In this document: piece after piece, positions 1-6,945 of the stretch | Layout of the letters: every line of letters begins with the position of its first letter | Position numbering within the stretch: the first letter of the stretch is position 1 | NCBI GenBank assembly: GCA_002049945.1 | Contig: MVCT01000110.1 | Span: forward strand, 1 to 8,119 | Reading direction: 5' to 3' | Source: Candidatus Cloacimonas sp. 4484_140 | GTDB taxonomy: Bacteria > Cloacimonadota > Cloacimonadia > JGIOTU-2 | Length of the DNA: 8,119 nt | Position numbers and translations under genes: made by a program | The notes under the pieces: generated by a model | Databases searched by the model: none | What the model was told of the DNA's origin: nothing | The model's input: only the letters and a program-made list of their open reading frames with translations

Positions 1-129
1 CCCTTCATTATTATGTCAACCTTTTCACACACTTTTTTTATCATTCTATCAGAAAACTTGCGGATAAATAATACCGGTTGGAAATTTCGTTCATCTAAAA
101 ATGTAAACTAAATCAAACAAAATTCATGT

Positions 130-3100
130 ATGTTTTATAAAACATTAAAAACGTATCTCAAACGCTCAAGCCAATTCTCGAGATTGCTTCAATCGGTAAA
201 CACGGCACAGAAGCTCCGTCTCTCCGGATTGAATAGCTCGGCAAAAGCTCTTGCACTTAGCCATGTTTTCAGCAATTCTGAAAAATCCATTTTGCTTATC
301 ACCGAAAATGATTCCATTGCACAACACTCATGTGATGATCTTGAAGTACTTCTGGGAAAGGATAGAATATTTCATCTCTCTGGTTACGAACTTCTTCCAT
401 ACGAACAATTCTCTCCAAGAAAAACAGTTCAACTCGAACGAAGCAATACGTTTTCCGCAGCAGTTTCAGGAAAAACAGGCATTTATGTTGTTTCATTAAG
501 AGAATTACTTCGAGCCATCAGTCAGCCGCAAATATACAAAAAACTTCTTCTTACTCTTGAAAAAGATAAAGAATACAATATAGACTCGATACTATCACAT
601 CTTGTTTCTGCCGGCTACCAGAACACATCGCAGATCACGCAAGCCGGCGAGATAAGTAAACGTGGCGGTATCCTTGATATTTTCTCACCTCAATATGAGA
701 ACCCCCTCAGATTGGAATTTTGGGGTGATGAAATAACTTCTATTCGTGAATTCGATCTGACATCCCAGCTTTCATTAAGGGAAGATCTAACTGAAATAAC
801 TGCACAGCCAATACGTGAACTCTCGCTGGAACACCTTAAGACAGGCATTCCTGAACGTCTTCAGAATCGAATCGCCGAACATGGCTTTTATGAAGGAATC
901 GAGCATGATATTTCATTGTTGCTTAAGGAAACATCCTCTTTTCTATACTACTTTAATTCAGAGAATTGTATCTTAGCTTTTGATAATGAAGAAAAATTTG
1001 CAGGTGCAGAAGCACATTTATTTGAAGAAGTTCATGAGAATTATGAAAAAAAGATCTCGCATATTAAGCCAGAGCTTGTTCCGGAACCTTGTGCCCTTTT
1101 CAAAAAACAAACTGATCTTGATATAAAACCATTTCAGACACTTCATCTCACGCAAGCTGATATAAAAGCCGTAACTTCATATATAGAATTTTCCTGCAAA
1201 ACTCAGATGAACTACAATAGCAAATTGTCTCTACTTACAGATGATATCGACCAACTTCTGAAAAAAAGCTATTCTGTTTTCATCCAATCTGATAATAAGA
1301 GCCAGAGCAACCGCATGCAGACAATGCTTTCTGATCATGAGGAAGACATTCATTACCATGTCGGGGTATTTCAGAAAGGTTTTATTCTTGAAGATGCAGC
1401 GATTGCAGTATTTACAGATCATGAAATTTTTAACAGGTATAGACAGAAACGCAGATTCGCACATTTTAAAAAAGCTGAAGCCCTTTCGGATTACGAAGCA
1501 CTCAAACCAGGTGATTATATAGTTCATATCGATTACGGTATCGGAATTTTCCAGGGTATCGAGAACATCTCAGTTCAGGAACGGAATATGGACTGTCTGC
1601 TGCTTTTGTATGCGGATAATGACAAGATATATGTCCCCACAGACCAGCTTCAGCAGGTTGCAAAATTCGTCACGCAAGAGGGGATCATACCTGAGCTTCA
1701 TAAGCTGGACAGTACGCGCTGGGAAACTACAAAGAAGAAACTTAAGAAGGATGTTGAGCAAATTGCTGCCGACCTCCTCTATCTTTATGCCCAGAGAAAA
1801 ATTGCGAAAGGATATGCCTTTTCCAGAGATACCGAATGGCAAAAAGATGTAGAATCCTCTTTCATTTACGAAGATACACCAGATCAGATAAAAGCCACTG
1901 AAGATGTCAAGGCAGATATGGAGACTGCAATTCCCATGGAACGTCTCATCTGTGGGGATGTGGGATTTGGAAAAACTGAAGTAGCGATCCGTGCTGCCTT
2001 CAAAGCAGTGATGGACAGCAAACAGGTCGCTTTTCTCGTTCCAACCACTATTCTTGCAGAGCAGCATTATGTGACTTTTTCGGAGCGATTGAAGGATTAC
2101 CCGGTTCAAATAGAAATGTTGAGCAGATTCGTCATACCAACACAACAAAAAGTTATCATAGATAGGATCAAATATGGTGAAGCTGATATAATAATCGGTA
2201 CACATCGTTTACTTTCAGGGGATATTGAATTCAAAGAACTTGGGCTTATTATTATTGATGAGGAACAGCGATTCGGAGTTCGGCATAAAGAGAGATTGAA
2301 AGCCCTCAAGCATAATGTGGATGTGCTCATGCTGTCTGCGACACCGATCCCGAGAACGCTGAACATGGCGCTTACGGGTGTGAAGGACATGACTATCATG
2401 AATACACCTCCGGAAAATCGGCTTCCTGTGCGAACTGCTGTGATCGAATATAATGAAGATATGATCATCACTTCAATACGTCGGGAGATCGACAGGCAGG
2501 GGCAGGTCTTCTTCCTTCATAATAGAGTTGAAACCATTTATGGTATGGAAGAAAAACTGAGCGGCTTGATAAAGGACGTGGACTTCCGAGTTGCTCATGC
2601 ACAGATGTCCGCAAGGGAACTCGAACAGGTCATGATGGATTTTTATCATCACCAATTTGATGTGCTTATATGCACCACAATTATTGAATCAGGCATTGAT
2701 ATTCCCAATGTAAATACAATAATCATAAACCGTGCTGACAAATTCGGGCTTGCGCAACTTTACCAACTGCGTGGTCGGGTTGGGCGATCCGACCATCAGG
2801 CATACGCTTATCTCATCGTGCCTAAAAAAATCACTAAAACTGCCGATGAGCGCCTTAGAACCATTGAACAACATGAGGTACTCGGCTCGGGATTGCATAT
2901 AGCGATGCGGGACCTTGAAATTCGTGGTGCAGGAAATATACTCGGTAAAAAACAGCATGGCATCATGAACACGATCGGTATGAACTTCTACAACCAGCTT
3001 TTGAAACGAGCCATCGATAAGATAAAACGAGGTGAGGATAGAGATATTTTTGATGTGGAAAGATATCATATAAAAATTCAGTGCGAAATCCCTTTTTCCC

Positions 3101-3531
3101 TACCCGAAACCTATATCGAGGATGATGCGATCCGTCTTGATTTTTACAAACGCTTGAATAATGCTGAAGATGAAGCTGAATTCCAGTCCTTACAGGAAGA
3201 GATGCGTGACCGTTTTGGTCCTCTCCCCCAAGTTGCAGAATATGTTTTCCAATACTATCATGTGTCCTACTGGCTGGCAAATACTTCTATCTCAGCGGTT
3301 TACATCGGAAAAAGAAAGATAACGGTAGAAGTCGATTCAACAGTGCTTACAAAAAACAGGATTGAGGATATCATGAAAAATATTTCACATGATGTCCAAT
3401 TCAGCATAACAAAAGGAGCAAAAATCACAGTCAAGATGTTCCACAATAAAATTGACAGCTTCAAGGTGAACTTTGACGTTTGCATTCAAATAATTAAAAT
3501 ATTAGGTAAGATAAAATCTGATCTAACATAA
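130..3531 (+). CDS. mfd: Transcription-repair coupling factor Mfd (TRCF), full length
   Basis: This cytoplasmic ATP-dependent DNA translocase pushes stalled RNA polymerase off lesions and recruits UvrA for transcription-coupled nucleotide excision repair. The 1133 residues match the family's usual length (E. coli 1148). Visible parts in order are an N-terminal UvrB-like region (LPYEQFSPRK; GGILDIFSP near residues 179-187), a CarD-like RNA-polymerase-interacting domain beginning about residue 455 (GDYIVHIDYGIG from 461), and a RecG-type helicase core. The core has Walker A GDVGFGKT at 609-616, DEEQ at 710-713, SATPIPRT from 736 and motif VI QLRGRVGR at 879-886. The C-terminal TRCF domain (PETYIEDDAIRLDFYKRL, from about 992) completes it. 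All catalytic motifs look intact. The ATG at 130 is the first possible in-frame start and keeps the N-terminal region whole, although no clear Shine-Dalgarno sequence precedes it. It is first in an operon with three parvulin-family genes, the next one starting 11 bases downstream. Confidence 0.98.
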   Translation: MFYKTLKTYLKRSSQFSRLLQSVNTAQKLRLSGLNSSAKALALSHVFSNSEKSILLITENDSIAQHSCDDLEVLLGKDRIFHLSGYELLPYEQFSPRKTVQLERSNTFSAAVSGKTGIYVVSLRELLRAISQPQIYKKLLLTLEKDKEYNIDSILSHLVSAGYQNTSQITQAGEISKRGGILDIFSPQYENPLRLEFWGDEITSIREFDLTSQLSLREDLTEITAQPIRELSLEHLKTGIPERLQNRIAEHGFYEGIEHDISLLLKETSSFLYYFNSENCILAFDNEEKFAGAEAHLFEEVHENYEKKISHIKPELVPEPCALFKKQTDLDIKPFQTLHLTQADIKAVTSYIEFSCKTQMNYNSKLSLLTDDIDQLLKKSYSVFIQSDNKSQSNRMQTMLSDHEEDIHYHVGVFQKGFILEDAAIAVFTDHEIFNRYRQKRRFAHFKKAEALSDYEALKPGDYIVHIDYGIGIFQGIENISVQERNMDCLLLLYADNDKIYVPTDQLQQVAKFVTQEGIIPELHKLDSTRWETTKKKLKKDVEQIAADLLYLYAQRKIAKGYAFSRDTEWQKDVESSFIYEDTPDQIKATEDVKADMETAIPMERLICGDVGFGKTEVAIRAAFKAVMDSKQVAFLVPTTILAEQHYVTFSERLKDYPVQIEMLSRFVIPTQQKVIIDRIKYGEADIIIGTHRLLSGDIEFKELGLIIIDEEQRFGVRHKERLKALKHNVDVLMLSATPIPRTLNMALTGVKDMTIMNTPPENRLPVRTAVIEYNEDMIITSIRREIDRQGQVFFLHNRVETIYGMEEKLSGLIKDVDFRVAHAQMSARELEQVMMDFYHHQFDVLICTTIIESGIDIPNVNTIIINRADKFGLAQLYQLRGRVGRSDHQAYAYLIVPKKITKTADERLRTIEQHEVLGSGLHIAMRDLEIRGAGNILGKKQHGIMNTIGMNFYNQLLKRAIDKIKRGEDRDIFDVERYHIKIQCEIPFSLPETYIEDDAIRLDFYKRLNNAEDEAEFQSLQEEMRDRFGPLPQVAEYVFQYYHVSYWLANTSISAVYIGKRKITVEVDSTVLTKNRIEDIMKNISHDVQFSITKGAKITVKMFHNKIDSFKVNFDVCIQIIKILGKIKSDLT

Positions 3532-3537
3532 GAAGGA
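3531..3537 (+). promoter_or_regulatory. Shine-Dalgarno site of the first parvulin gene
   Basis: AGAAGGA lies 5 bases before the ATG at 3543 and begins at the last base of the mfd stop codon. It fixes the start of the downstream gene and supports translation closely linked to mfd. Confidence 0.7.
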
Positions 3538-3542
3538 TTTGA

Positions 3543-4247
3543 ATGAAAAAATCTACAAAAATTATTCTCATAATCATCGTCATCGTTGCTGCTGCGCTCA
3601 TCATCATTAACAATTTTATACGAAAGGATACAGATGTACTCCTTGCAAAAGTAAATGATAATGAAATTTTTCTTTCAGACATTGAAAGAACAGCCTCAAT
3701 GTATGGATTGCAGGTTACCCAGGAAGATGCAGGTCTCATTCTCGACCAACTTATCAATAATGAAGTTGCTCAGATTTACGCACAAAACACAGGAATGGTT
3801 AATGAGACCGGTTTCAAAAAAGATTTTGAATGGCAAAAGAAAGAGGTTAAGAAAGAACTGCTGATAAACACTATGCTCGAGGATATTGCCAAATCCAAAA
3901 CCTCGATGTCTGAAGATGAACTCATTGAATATGTGGAGGAAAATCCATATGTAAAGATCAGGACGATATTCATCCCTGTTCAAGATGATACTGCAAAAGC
4001 AGAAAAAGAGATATACGAAGCATATGGTAAGCTTGAAAAGGGCGCTGATTTTGAGAGACTGCAAAAAAAATATACAGACAAGGCGTATCGTACTCCCAAT
4101 AACAAAGCGGAATTGATCAAACTTGAAGTCCTGCGGAATATTTTGCCCTATGACAGCAGCGTCCCAGAGACCAATGCATTTACGCAACCTGTGCTTACAA
4201 AACACGGATATTACATCATCAAACGAAAAAGAAGACTTATATCTTAA
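3543..4247 (+). CDS. Membrane-anchored SurA/PpiD-like parvulin protein, N-terminal part (frame broken downstream)
   Basis: This is the 5' part of a gene that continues in another frame to 4827. Residues 1-4 are basic (MKKS) and about 6-23 form a hydrophobic segment with no signal-peptidase site, so the protein is probably held in the inner membrane with its bulk in the periplasm, as PpiD is. A SurA_N-like region follows (VLLAKVNDNEIFLSDIER), then a helical segment and a parvulin-type domain at about 135-229 (VKIRTIFIP, KGADFERLQKKYTD, FTQPVLTKHGYYIIK). The domain is degenerate: the usual first-strand His is Thr141, the usual final His is Tyr224, and the GGDLGxF core is missing. A chaperone role therefore fits better than prolyl isomerase activity. 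The frame stops at 4245-4247 just after the KHGYYIIK strand, where related proteins carry on with a helical C-terminal lobe; that lobe is present in the +1 frame. The start is set by a good Shine-Dalgarno sequence. Confidence 0.85.
   Translation: MKKSTKIILIIIVIVAAALIIINNFIRKDTDVLLAKVNDNEIFLSDIERTASMYGLQVTQEDAGLILDQLINNEVAQIYAQNTGMVNETGFKKDFEWQKKEVKKELLINTMLEDIAKSKTSMSEDELIEYVEENPYVKIRTIFIPVQDDTAKAEKEIYEAYGKLEKGADFERLQKKYTDKAYRTPNNKAELIKLEVLRNILPYDSSVPETNAFTQPVLTKHGYYIIKRKRRLIS
4226..4230 (+). other. Apparent +1 frame break in an A5 run
   Basis: Removing one A from the five-A run joins the two halves smoothly as IIKRK-EDLYLNDYLKTFKEN and gives one open frame of 427 codons from 3543 to 4827. 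Without this change the upstream frame ends in RKRRLIS and a stop, while the downstream frame has no signal peptide or natural beginning. A one-base insertion, either real or introduced by sequencing or assembly, is the simplest reading. Programmed frameshifting is possible, but no stop-codon-based +1 signal or long slippery run is visible at the site. Confidence 0.8.
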
Positions 4248-4827
4248 TGATTACCTTAAAACTTTCAAAGAAAATATCATAATCAATGATACAAATTTGG
4301 AAAAGGGACTTGCCTCAGAATCCAATGCCACCGATGAGCTTATTGTCGCCACAAAAGGAAATATGAAGCTGCTTTACGGAACACTGAAAAAATACTTTAA
4401 TTTCTTCCTTACCACAGAGCAGAGAGAAAATCTTGATTATCTCGATTACAAGGATATCTCAAAGCAGATCGCTTTGCAGGAATTCCTGCACAGAACCGCA
4501 CTCGACGATAATTACGAATCATCAATGAATTTCATCTCCCAGTGGGATGCCCAGTCTCAGGAATTCGACAAGAACTGGGATGATTATGTTGTTCAGCAGG
4601 TGTATAAGGATGTGATCAGTCCTGCAATTCAGGTGAGCGAAGATGACATTCAGAATTACTATGATGCTCACAAAGGCGAATTTATTATGGACGGCATACA
4701 GCAACCGATCTCCGAAGTTCATTACGATATCAGTCTTGAACTGACGAATAAAAAGTACCAGGATTGGTTCACAAATGTTATCGATGAATATAACATAACA
4801 GTTGAAAAATATGAAGAAAATATGTAG
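4231..4827 (+). CDS. Membrane-anchored SurA/PpiD-like parvulin protein, C-terminal part (continuation after frame break)
   Basis: This is the 3' continuation of the gene that starts at 3543, read one frame over. Numbered on the repaired 427-residue protein, it covers residues 230-427. It opens with DLYLNDYLKTFKENIIIND, typical of the helix and strand after a SurA parvulin domain, then a helix-rich region. At about 364-380 comes VSEDDIQNYYDAHKGEF, the sort of linker that normally leads into a parvulin domain. No such domain follows: only about 13 residues separate it from the closing helix (VHYDISLELTNKKYQDWF), as if a second isomerase module had been lost. The frame stays open upstream to an ATG at 4123, but that stretch overlaps the conserved end of the first part and looks like shadow translation. 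An internal ATG at 4363 has AAGGA only three bases upstream, so separate translation of this part is possible but unlikely. Its end overlaps the next gene by 17 bases. Confidence 0.75.
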   Translation, partial: EDLYLNDYLKTFKENIIINDTNLEKGLASESNATDELIVATKGNMKLLYGTLKKYFNFFLTTEQRENLDYLDYKDISKQIALQEFLHRTALDDNYESSMNFISQWDAQSQEFDKNWDDYVVQQVYKDVISPAIQVSEDDIQNYYDAHKGEFIMDGIQQPISEVHYDISLELTNKKYQDWFTNVIDEYNITVEKYEENM

Positions 4828-5602
4828 TCTTTTACTGTGCCTGATTCTTATATTATTGATCCTCCAGTGCAATAAAGAGGAAAATAAGAAGGGCATTGTC
4901 GTTGCTGAAGTGAACAAGGAAAAACTTTATGAGCACGAATTCCGCTCACTTTTCACAGAAGAAGAATGGCTCAAAGCAACTAACGAAGAAAAAAACAAGA
5001 TAATCAATGATTGGATTGAGATAACTCTTCTTGCCCAGGAAGCGGAGAAGCTTGGTCTGGACAAAAAGCCCGAAGTGAAATTCAATATCAAATATGCAAA
5101 AAGAACACTTCTTGCGAATGAAATCCTTGCAGATAAACTCAAGGATATTTTTGTATCTCGTGATGAAGTTCTGGATTACTATAATCTACATAGAAATGAT
5201 TTCTTGAAAGATAGAACATTATACAAAATCCAGCAATTCATAGTGCCAACCTGGGCTATTGCCGATTCAGCAATTAAACTTTTTCATGAAGGTGAAGCGT
5301 TCTACACAGTTGCAAAAAACACCGGCTCTAATTATCTTGTTAGAACTATCACGAAGAATGAAGTCACACCCGCATTCTGGGATTTTGTTTCCGGCATGAA
5401 GAAGTGGCATATTCGTATTATTGATGACGAATCAAAGCTAAAAATAGTGCAATTGCTTGATGTTCAGGAGGAAAGATCTCCAATTCCTTTTCAGGAAATA
5501 AGCGACTCCCTTCTTATAGAGCTTCTGGAAATCAAGCGGGAAGAATTTTTGGCTAATTCATTAGATAGTCTGGAAATCAGTTACAAAGTTAAAATTTATT
5601 AG
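4811..5602 (+). CDS. Probable lipoprotein with SurA_N-like region and degenerate parvulin domain
   Basis: A 263-residue protein probably exported and lipidated: MKKICSLLLCLILILLILQC is a basic start plus a hydrophobic core ending in Cys20. Gln at -1 is unusual for a lipobox, which normally has Gly, Ala or Ser, so lipidation is likely but not certain. A SurA_N-like strand (IVVAEVNKEKLYEHEF) and helices (NDWIEITLLAQEAEKLGL) follow. A linker at about 115-131 (VSRDEVLDYYNLHRNDF) leads into a parvulin-like fold at about 135-225. That fold has lost the family signature: Gln142 sits where His is expected, and GGDLGxF is absent. The C-terminal helix (PFQEISDSLLIELLEIKREEF) is typical of SurA-like proteins. 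It probably binds unfolded envelope proteins rather than isomerising prolines. I prefer the ATG at 4811 to the TTG at 4802 because it gives a cleaner signal peptide. The start lies within the 3' end of the preceding gene, which suggests translational coupling; no strong Shine-Dalgarno sequence is visible. Confidence 0.85.
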   Translation: MKKICSLLLCLILILLILQCNKEENKKGIVVAEVNKEKLYEHEFRSLFTEEEWLKATNEEKNKIINDWIEITLLAQEAEKLGLDKKPEVKFNIKYAKRTLLANEILADKLKDIFVSRDEVLDYYNLHRNDFLKDRTLYKIQQFIVPTWAIADSAIKLFHEGEAFYTVAKNTGSNYLVRTITKNEVTPAFWDFVSGMKKWHIRIIDDESKLKIVQLLDVQEERSPIPFQEISDSLLIELLEIKREEFLANSLDSLEISYKVKIY

Positions 5603-5604
5603 GA
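5601..5604 (+). promoter_or_regulatory. Shine-Dalgarno site of surA, overlapping the upstream stop codon
   Basis: AGGA, five bases before the ATG at 5610, shares its first two bases with the TAG that ends the preceding gene. A terminating ribosome would therefore sit on the next start site, which implies coupled translation. It also supports 5610 as the surA start. Confidence 0.6.
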
Positions 5605-5609
5605 ATAAT

Positions 5610-6881
5610 ATGAAATTTTTACAAACCCTCTTATTTATCATTATCTTGGCCATTGGAAGTATGCTTCATGCAGATCAAGTGGACGGCATAGCAGCGATAG
5701 TCGGCAATCAGATCATTCTCAAATCCGAAGTTGAGACCAATTATGAAGAACTGAAAGCATCTGCTGCCCTTGGTGAAAATATTACAAGAGAAAACATTCT
5801 CAGATTGCTTATTGAAGAAAAACTCATTATAGAGAAGGCAGAGCGTGATGATATCACTGCATCTGATGGCGAGATTCAAATGCAACTCGAGCGTGTCATG
5901 AAAAATATCATTGCGCAGTTTCCCACCTATCAGGATTTCCTGAAAGTACTTCAAAACGAAGGGCTAACAGTAGATGGATTAAAGGATCGTTACAGAAGCC
6001 AGATCGCCAAACAGGTTGTACGAGACAAATTACTTCAGCAGGAAGTTTTTTCGAAGATCGATGTGTCCGAATACGAAAAGAGAAATTATTATGAAACCAA
6101 CATGGACAGCTTTCCTGATAGACCCAAAATGGTTAAGATCGCAGAAATAGCTATCAAACCGGCTATGGGTAGTGAGACTCTCGATCAGGCATTACAGGAG
6201 ATAGAAGATATCCAGGAGGAGTTGAATAAAGGTGCTGATTTTGAGGAACTTGCTCGCAAATACTCAGATTGCCCTTCCGCTGCGCAGGGTGGTGATCTCG
6301 GATACTTCTCACGTGGACAAATGGTTCCTGAATTTGAGGAAGCTGCCTTCGCTCTTGAGATCGGTGAAGTCAGTGAACCGGTACTTACTGAATTCGGCTA
6401 CCATCTAATCAGAGTTGATGACAAACGTGATGGTGAGATCAAAGCACGCCATATTCTGATAGAAGCAGCAATATCGGATAGCGATAAAGAAAAGATAACC
6501 CAACTTATAGATGAAGTATATCAAAAACTACAAAATGGTGCTGATTTCATGGAGTGTGCAATAGAGTATTCAACTCCGACTGAGGAAATTGATGAAGAAG
6601 TTGTTATTGACGAATATCCTGTCGATCAATTAGCTCAAATACCACAGATCGGCACATACATAAAAGATCTTCAGGAAGGTGAATTTACAGAAATCCTTGA
6701 AATTGATGATACATATTATATCTTCAAAAATATTGGATACTCTGAACCCCGCCCATACTCATATGACGAAATAGCAGCCCAATTAGAGCAGATCGTATAT
6801 CAGCAAAAACAGCAAAAAGCCATCAATGAATGGATCGATGAGTTGAAGTCCGAGATCTATGTTAAAGTGATCGAAAAATAA
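5610..6881 (+). CDS. surA: Periplasmic SurA-type chaperone / parvulin peptidyl-prolyl isomerase
   Basis: SurA helps outer-membrane proteins cross the periplasm to the BAM complex. The 423 residues are close to the E. coli length (428). A signal peptide of about 21 residues ends at LHA before DQVDG. The SurA N-terminal signature VDGIAAIVGNQIILKSEV comes directly after it, then the helical chaperone core and two parvulin domains. Domain 1 (about 172-270) keeps GGDLGYFSRGQMVPEF (227-242) and the final FGYHLI (His265), but has Glu179 where the first-strand His is expected. Domain 2 (about 277-378) keeps that His (ARHILI, His281) but lacks the GGDLGxF core. The C-terminal helix (EQIVYQQKQQKAINEWIDEL) completes the fold. 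Family membership and a chaperone role are secure; isomerase activity is doubtful. It is the last gene of the operon, seven bases after the previous one and about 20 bases before a strong terminator. Confidence 0.93.
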   Translation: MKFLQTLLFIIILAIGSMLHADQVDGIAAIVGNQIILKSEVETNYEELKASAALGENITRENILRLLIEEKLIIEKAERDDITASDGEIQMQLERVMKNIIAQFPTYQDFLKVLQNEGLTVDGLKDRYRSQIAKQVVRDKLLQQEVFSKIDVSEYEKRNYYETNMDSFPDRPKMVKIAEIAIKPAMGSETLDQALQEIEDIQEELNKGADFEELARKYSDCPSAAQGGDLGYFSRGQMVPEFEEAAFALEIGEVSEPVLTEFGYHLIRVDDKRDGEIKARHILIEAAISDSDKEKITQLIDEVYQKLQNGADFMECAIEYSTPTEEIDEEVVIDEYPVDQLAQIPQIGTYIKDLQEGEFTEILEIDDTYYIFKNIGYSEPRPYSYDEIAAQLEQIVYQQKQQKAINEWIDELKSEIYVKVIEK

Positions 6882-6901
6882 ATTTACTCTATATATACTA
6901 C

Positions 6902-6935
6902 GAAGGCTCGATGTATTATCGAGCCTTCTTTATTT
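6902..6935 (+). terminator. Rho-independent terminator after surA, probably shared with the convergent gene
   Basis: A perfect 11-bp stem (GAAGGCTCGAT at 6902-6912 with ATCGAGCCTTC at 6918-6928) encloses a five-base loop (GTATT) and is followed by TTTATTT at 6929-6935. It lies 20 bases after the surA stop. On the minus strand the same hairpin comes 17 bases after the stop of the convergent lipoprotein gene, but the run after it is less T-rich (starting GTAGTATAT), so termination should be weaker in that direction. Confidence 0.9.
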
Positions 6936-6945
6936 CTGATTAAAC

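Noticed and set aside
6..19. Possible divergent gene start (minus-strand ATG at 6-8) and TTGACA at 14-19 at the left edge
   Set aside because: Too few bases remain in the window to test a coding frame, a -10 box or a ribosome binding site.
58..109. Possible mfd promoter (TTGCGG or TTGGAA with ATGTAA or TAAACT)
   Set aside because: No pair gives both a good match and normal spacing, so calling a promoter would be guessing.
1570..2205. 211-codon open frame on the minus strand inside mfd
   Set aside because: It lies wholly opposite the CarD-like and helicase regions of mfd, where the plus-strand protein is strongly conserved. The Cys/Phe-rich translation is typical of an antisense shadow.
3696..4205. 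169-codon open frame on the minus strand opposite the first parvulin gene
   Set aside because: Antisense shadow of a gene with a clear signal anchor, ribosome binding site and parvulin-like domain; no Shine-Dalgarno sequence or recognisable domain of its own.
4123..4230. Upstream extension of the second half of the broken parvulin gene to an ATG at 4123
   Set aside because: The translation here (MKSCGIFCPMTAAS...) looks unlike the family and overlaps, in another frame, the conserved KHGYYIIK end of the first half. It is shadow translation rather than a second gene start.
4221..4247. Programmed ribosomal frameshift signal at the frame break
   Set aside because: A +1 move is needed; there is no prfB-like stop-codon arrangement with an upstream Shine-Dalgarno sequence and the A5 run is short, so a one-base insertion is the simpler reading.
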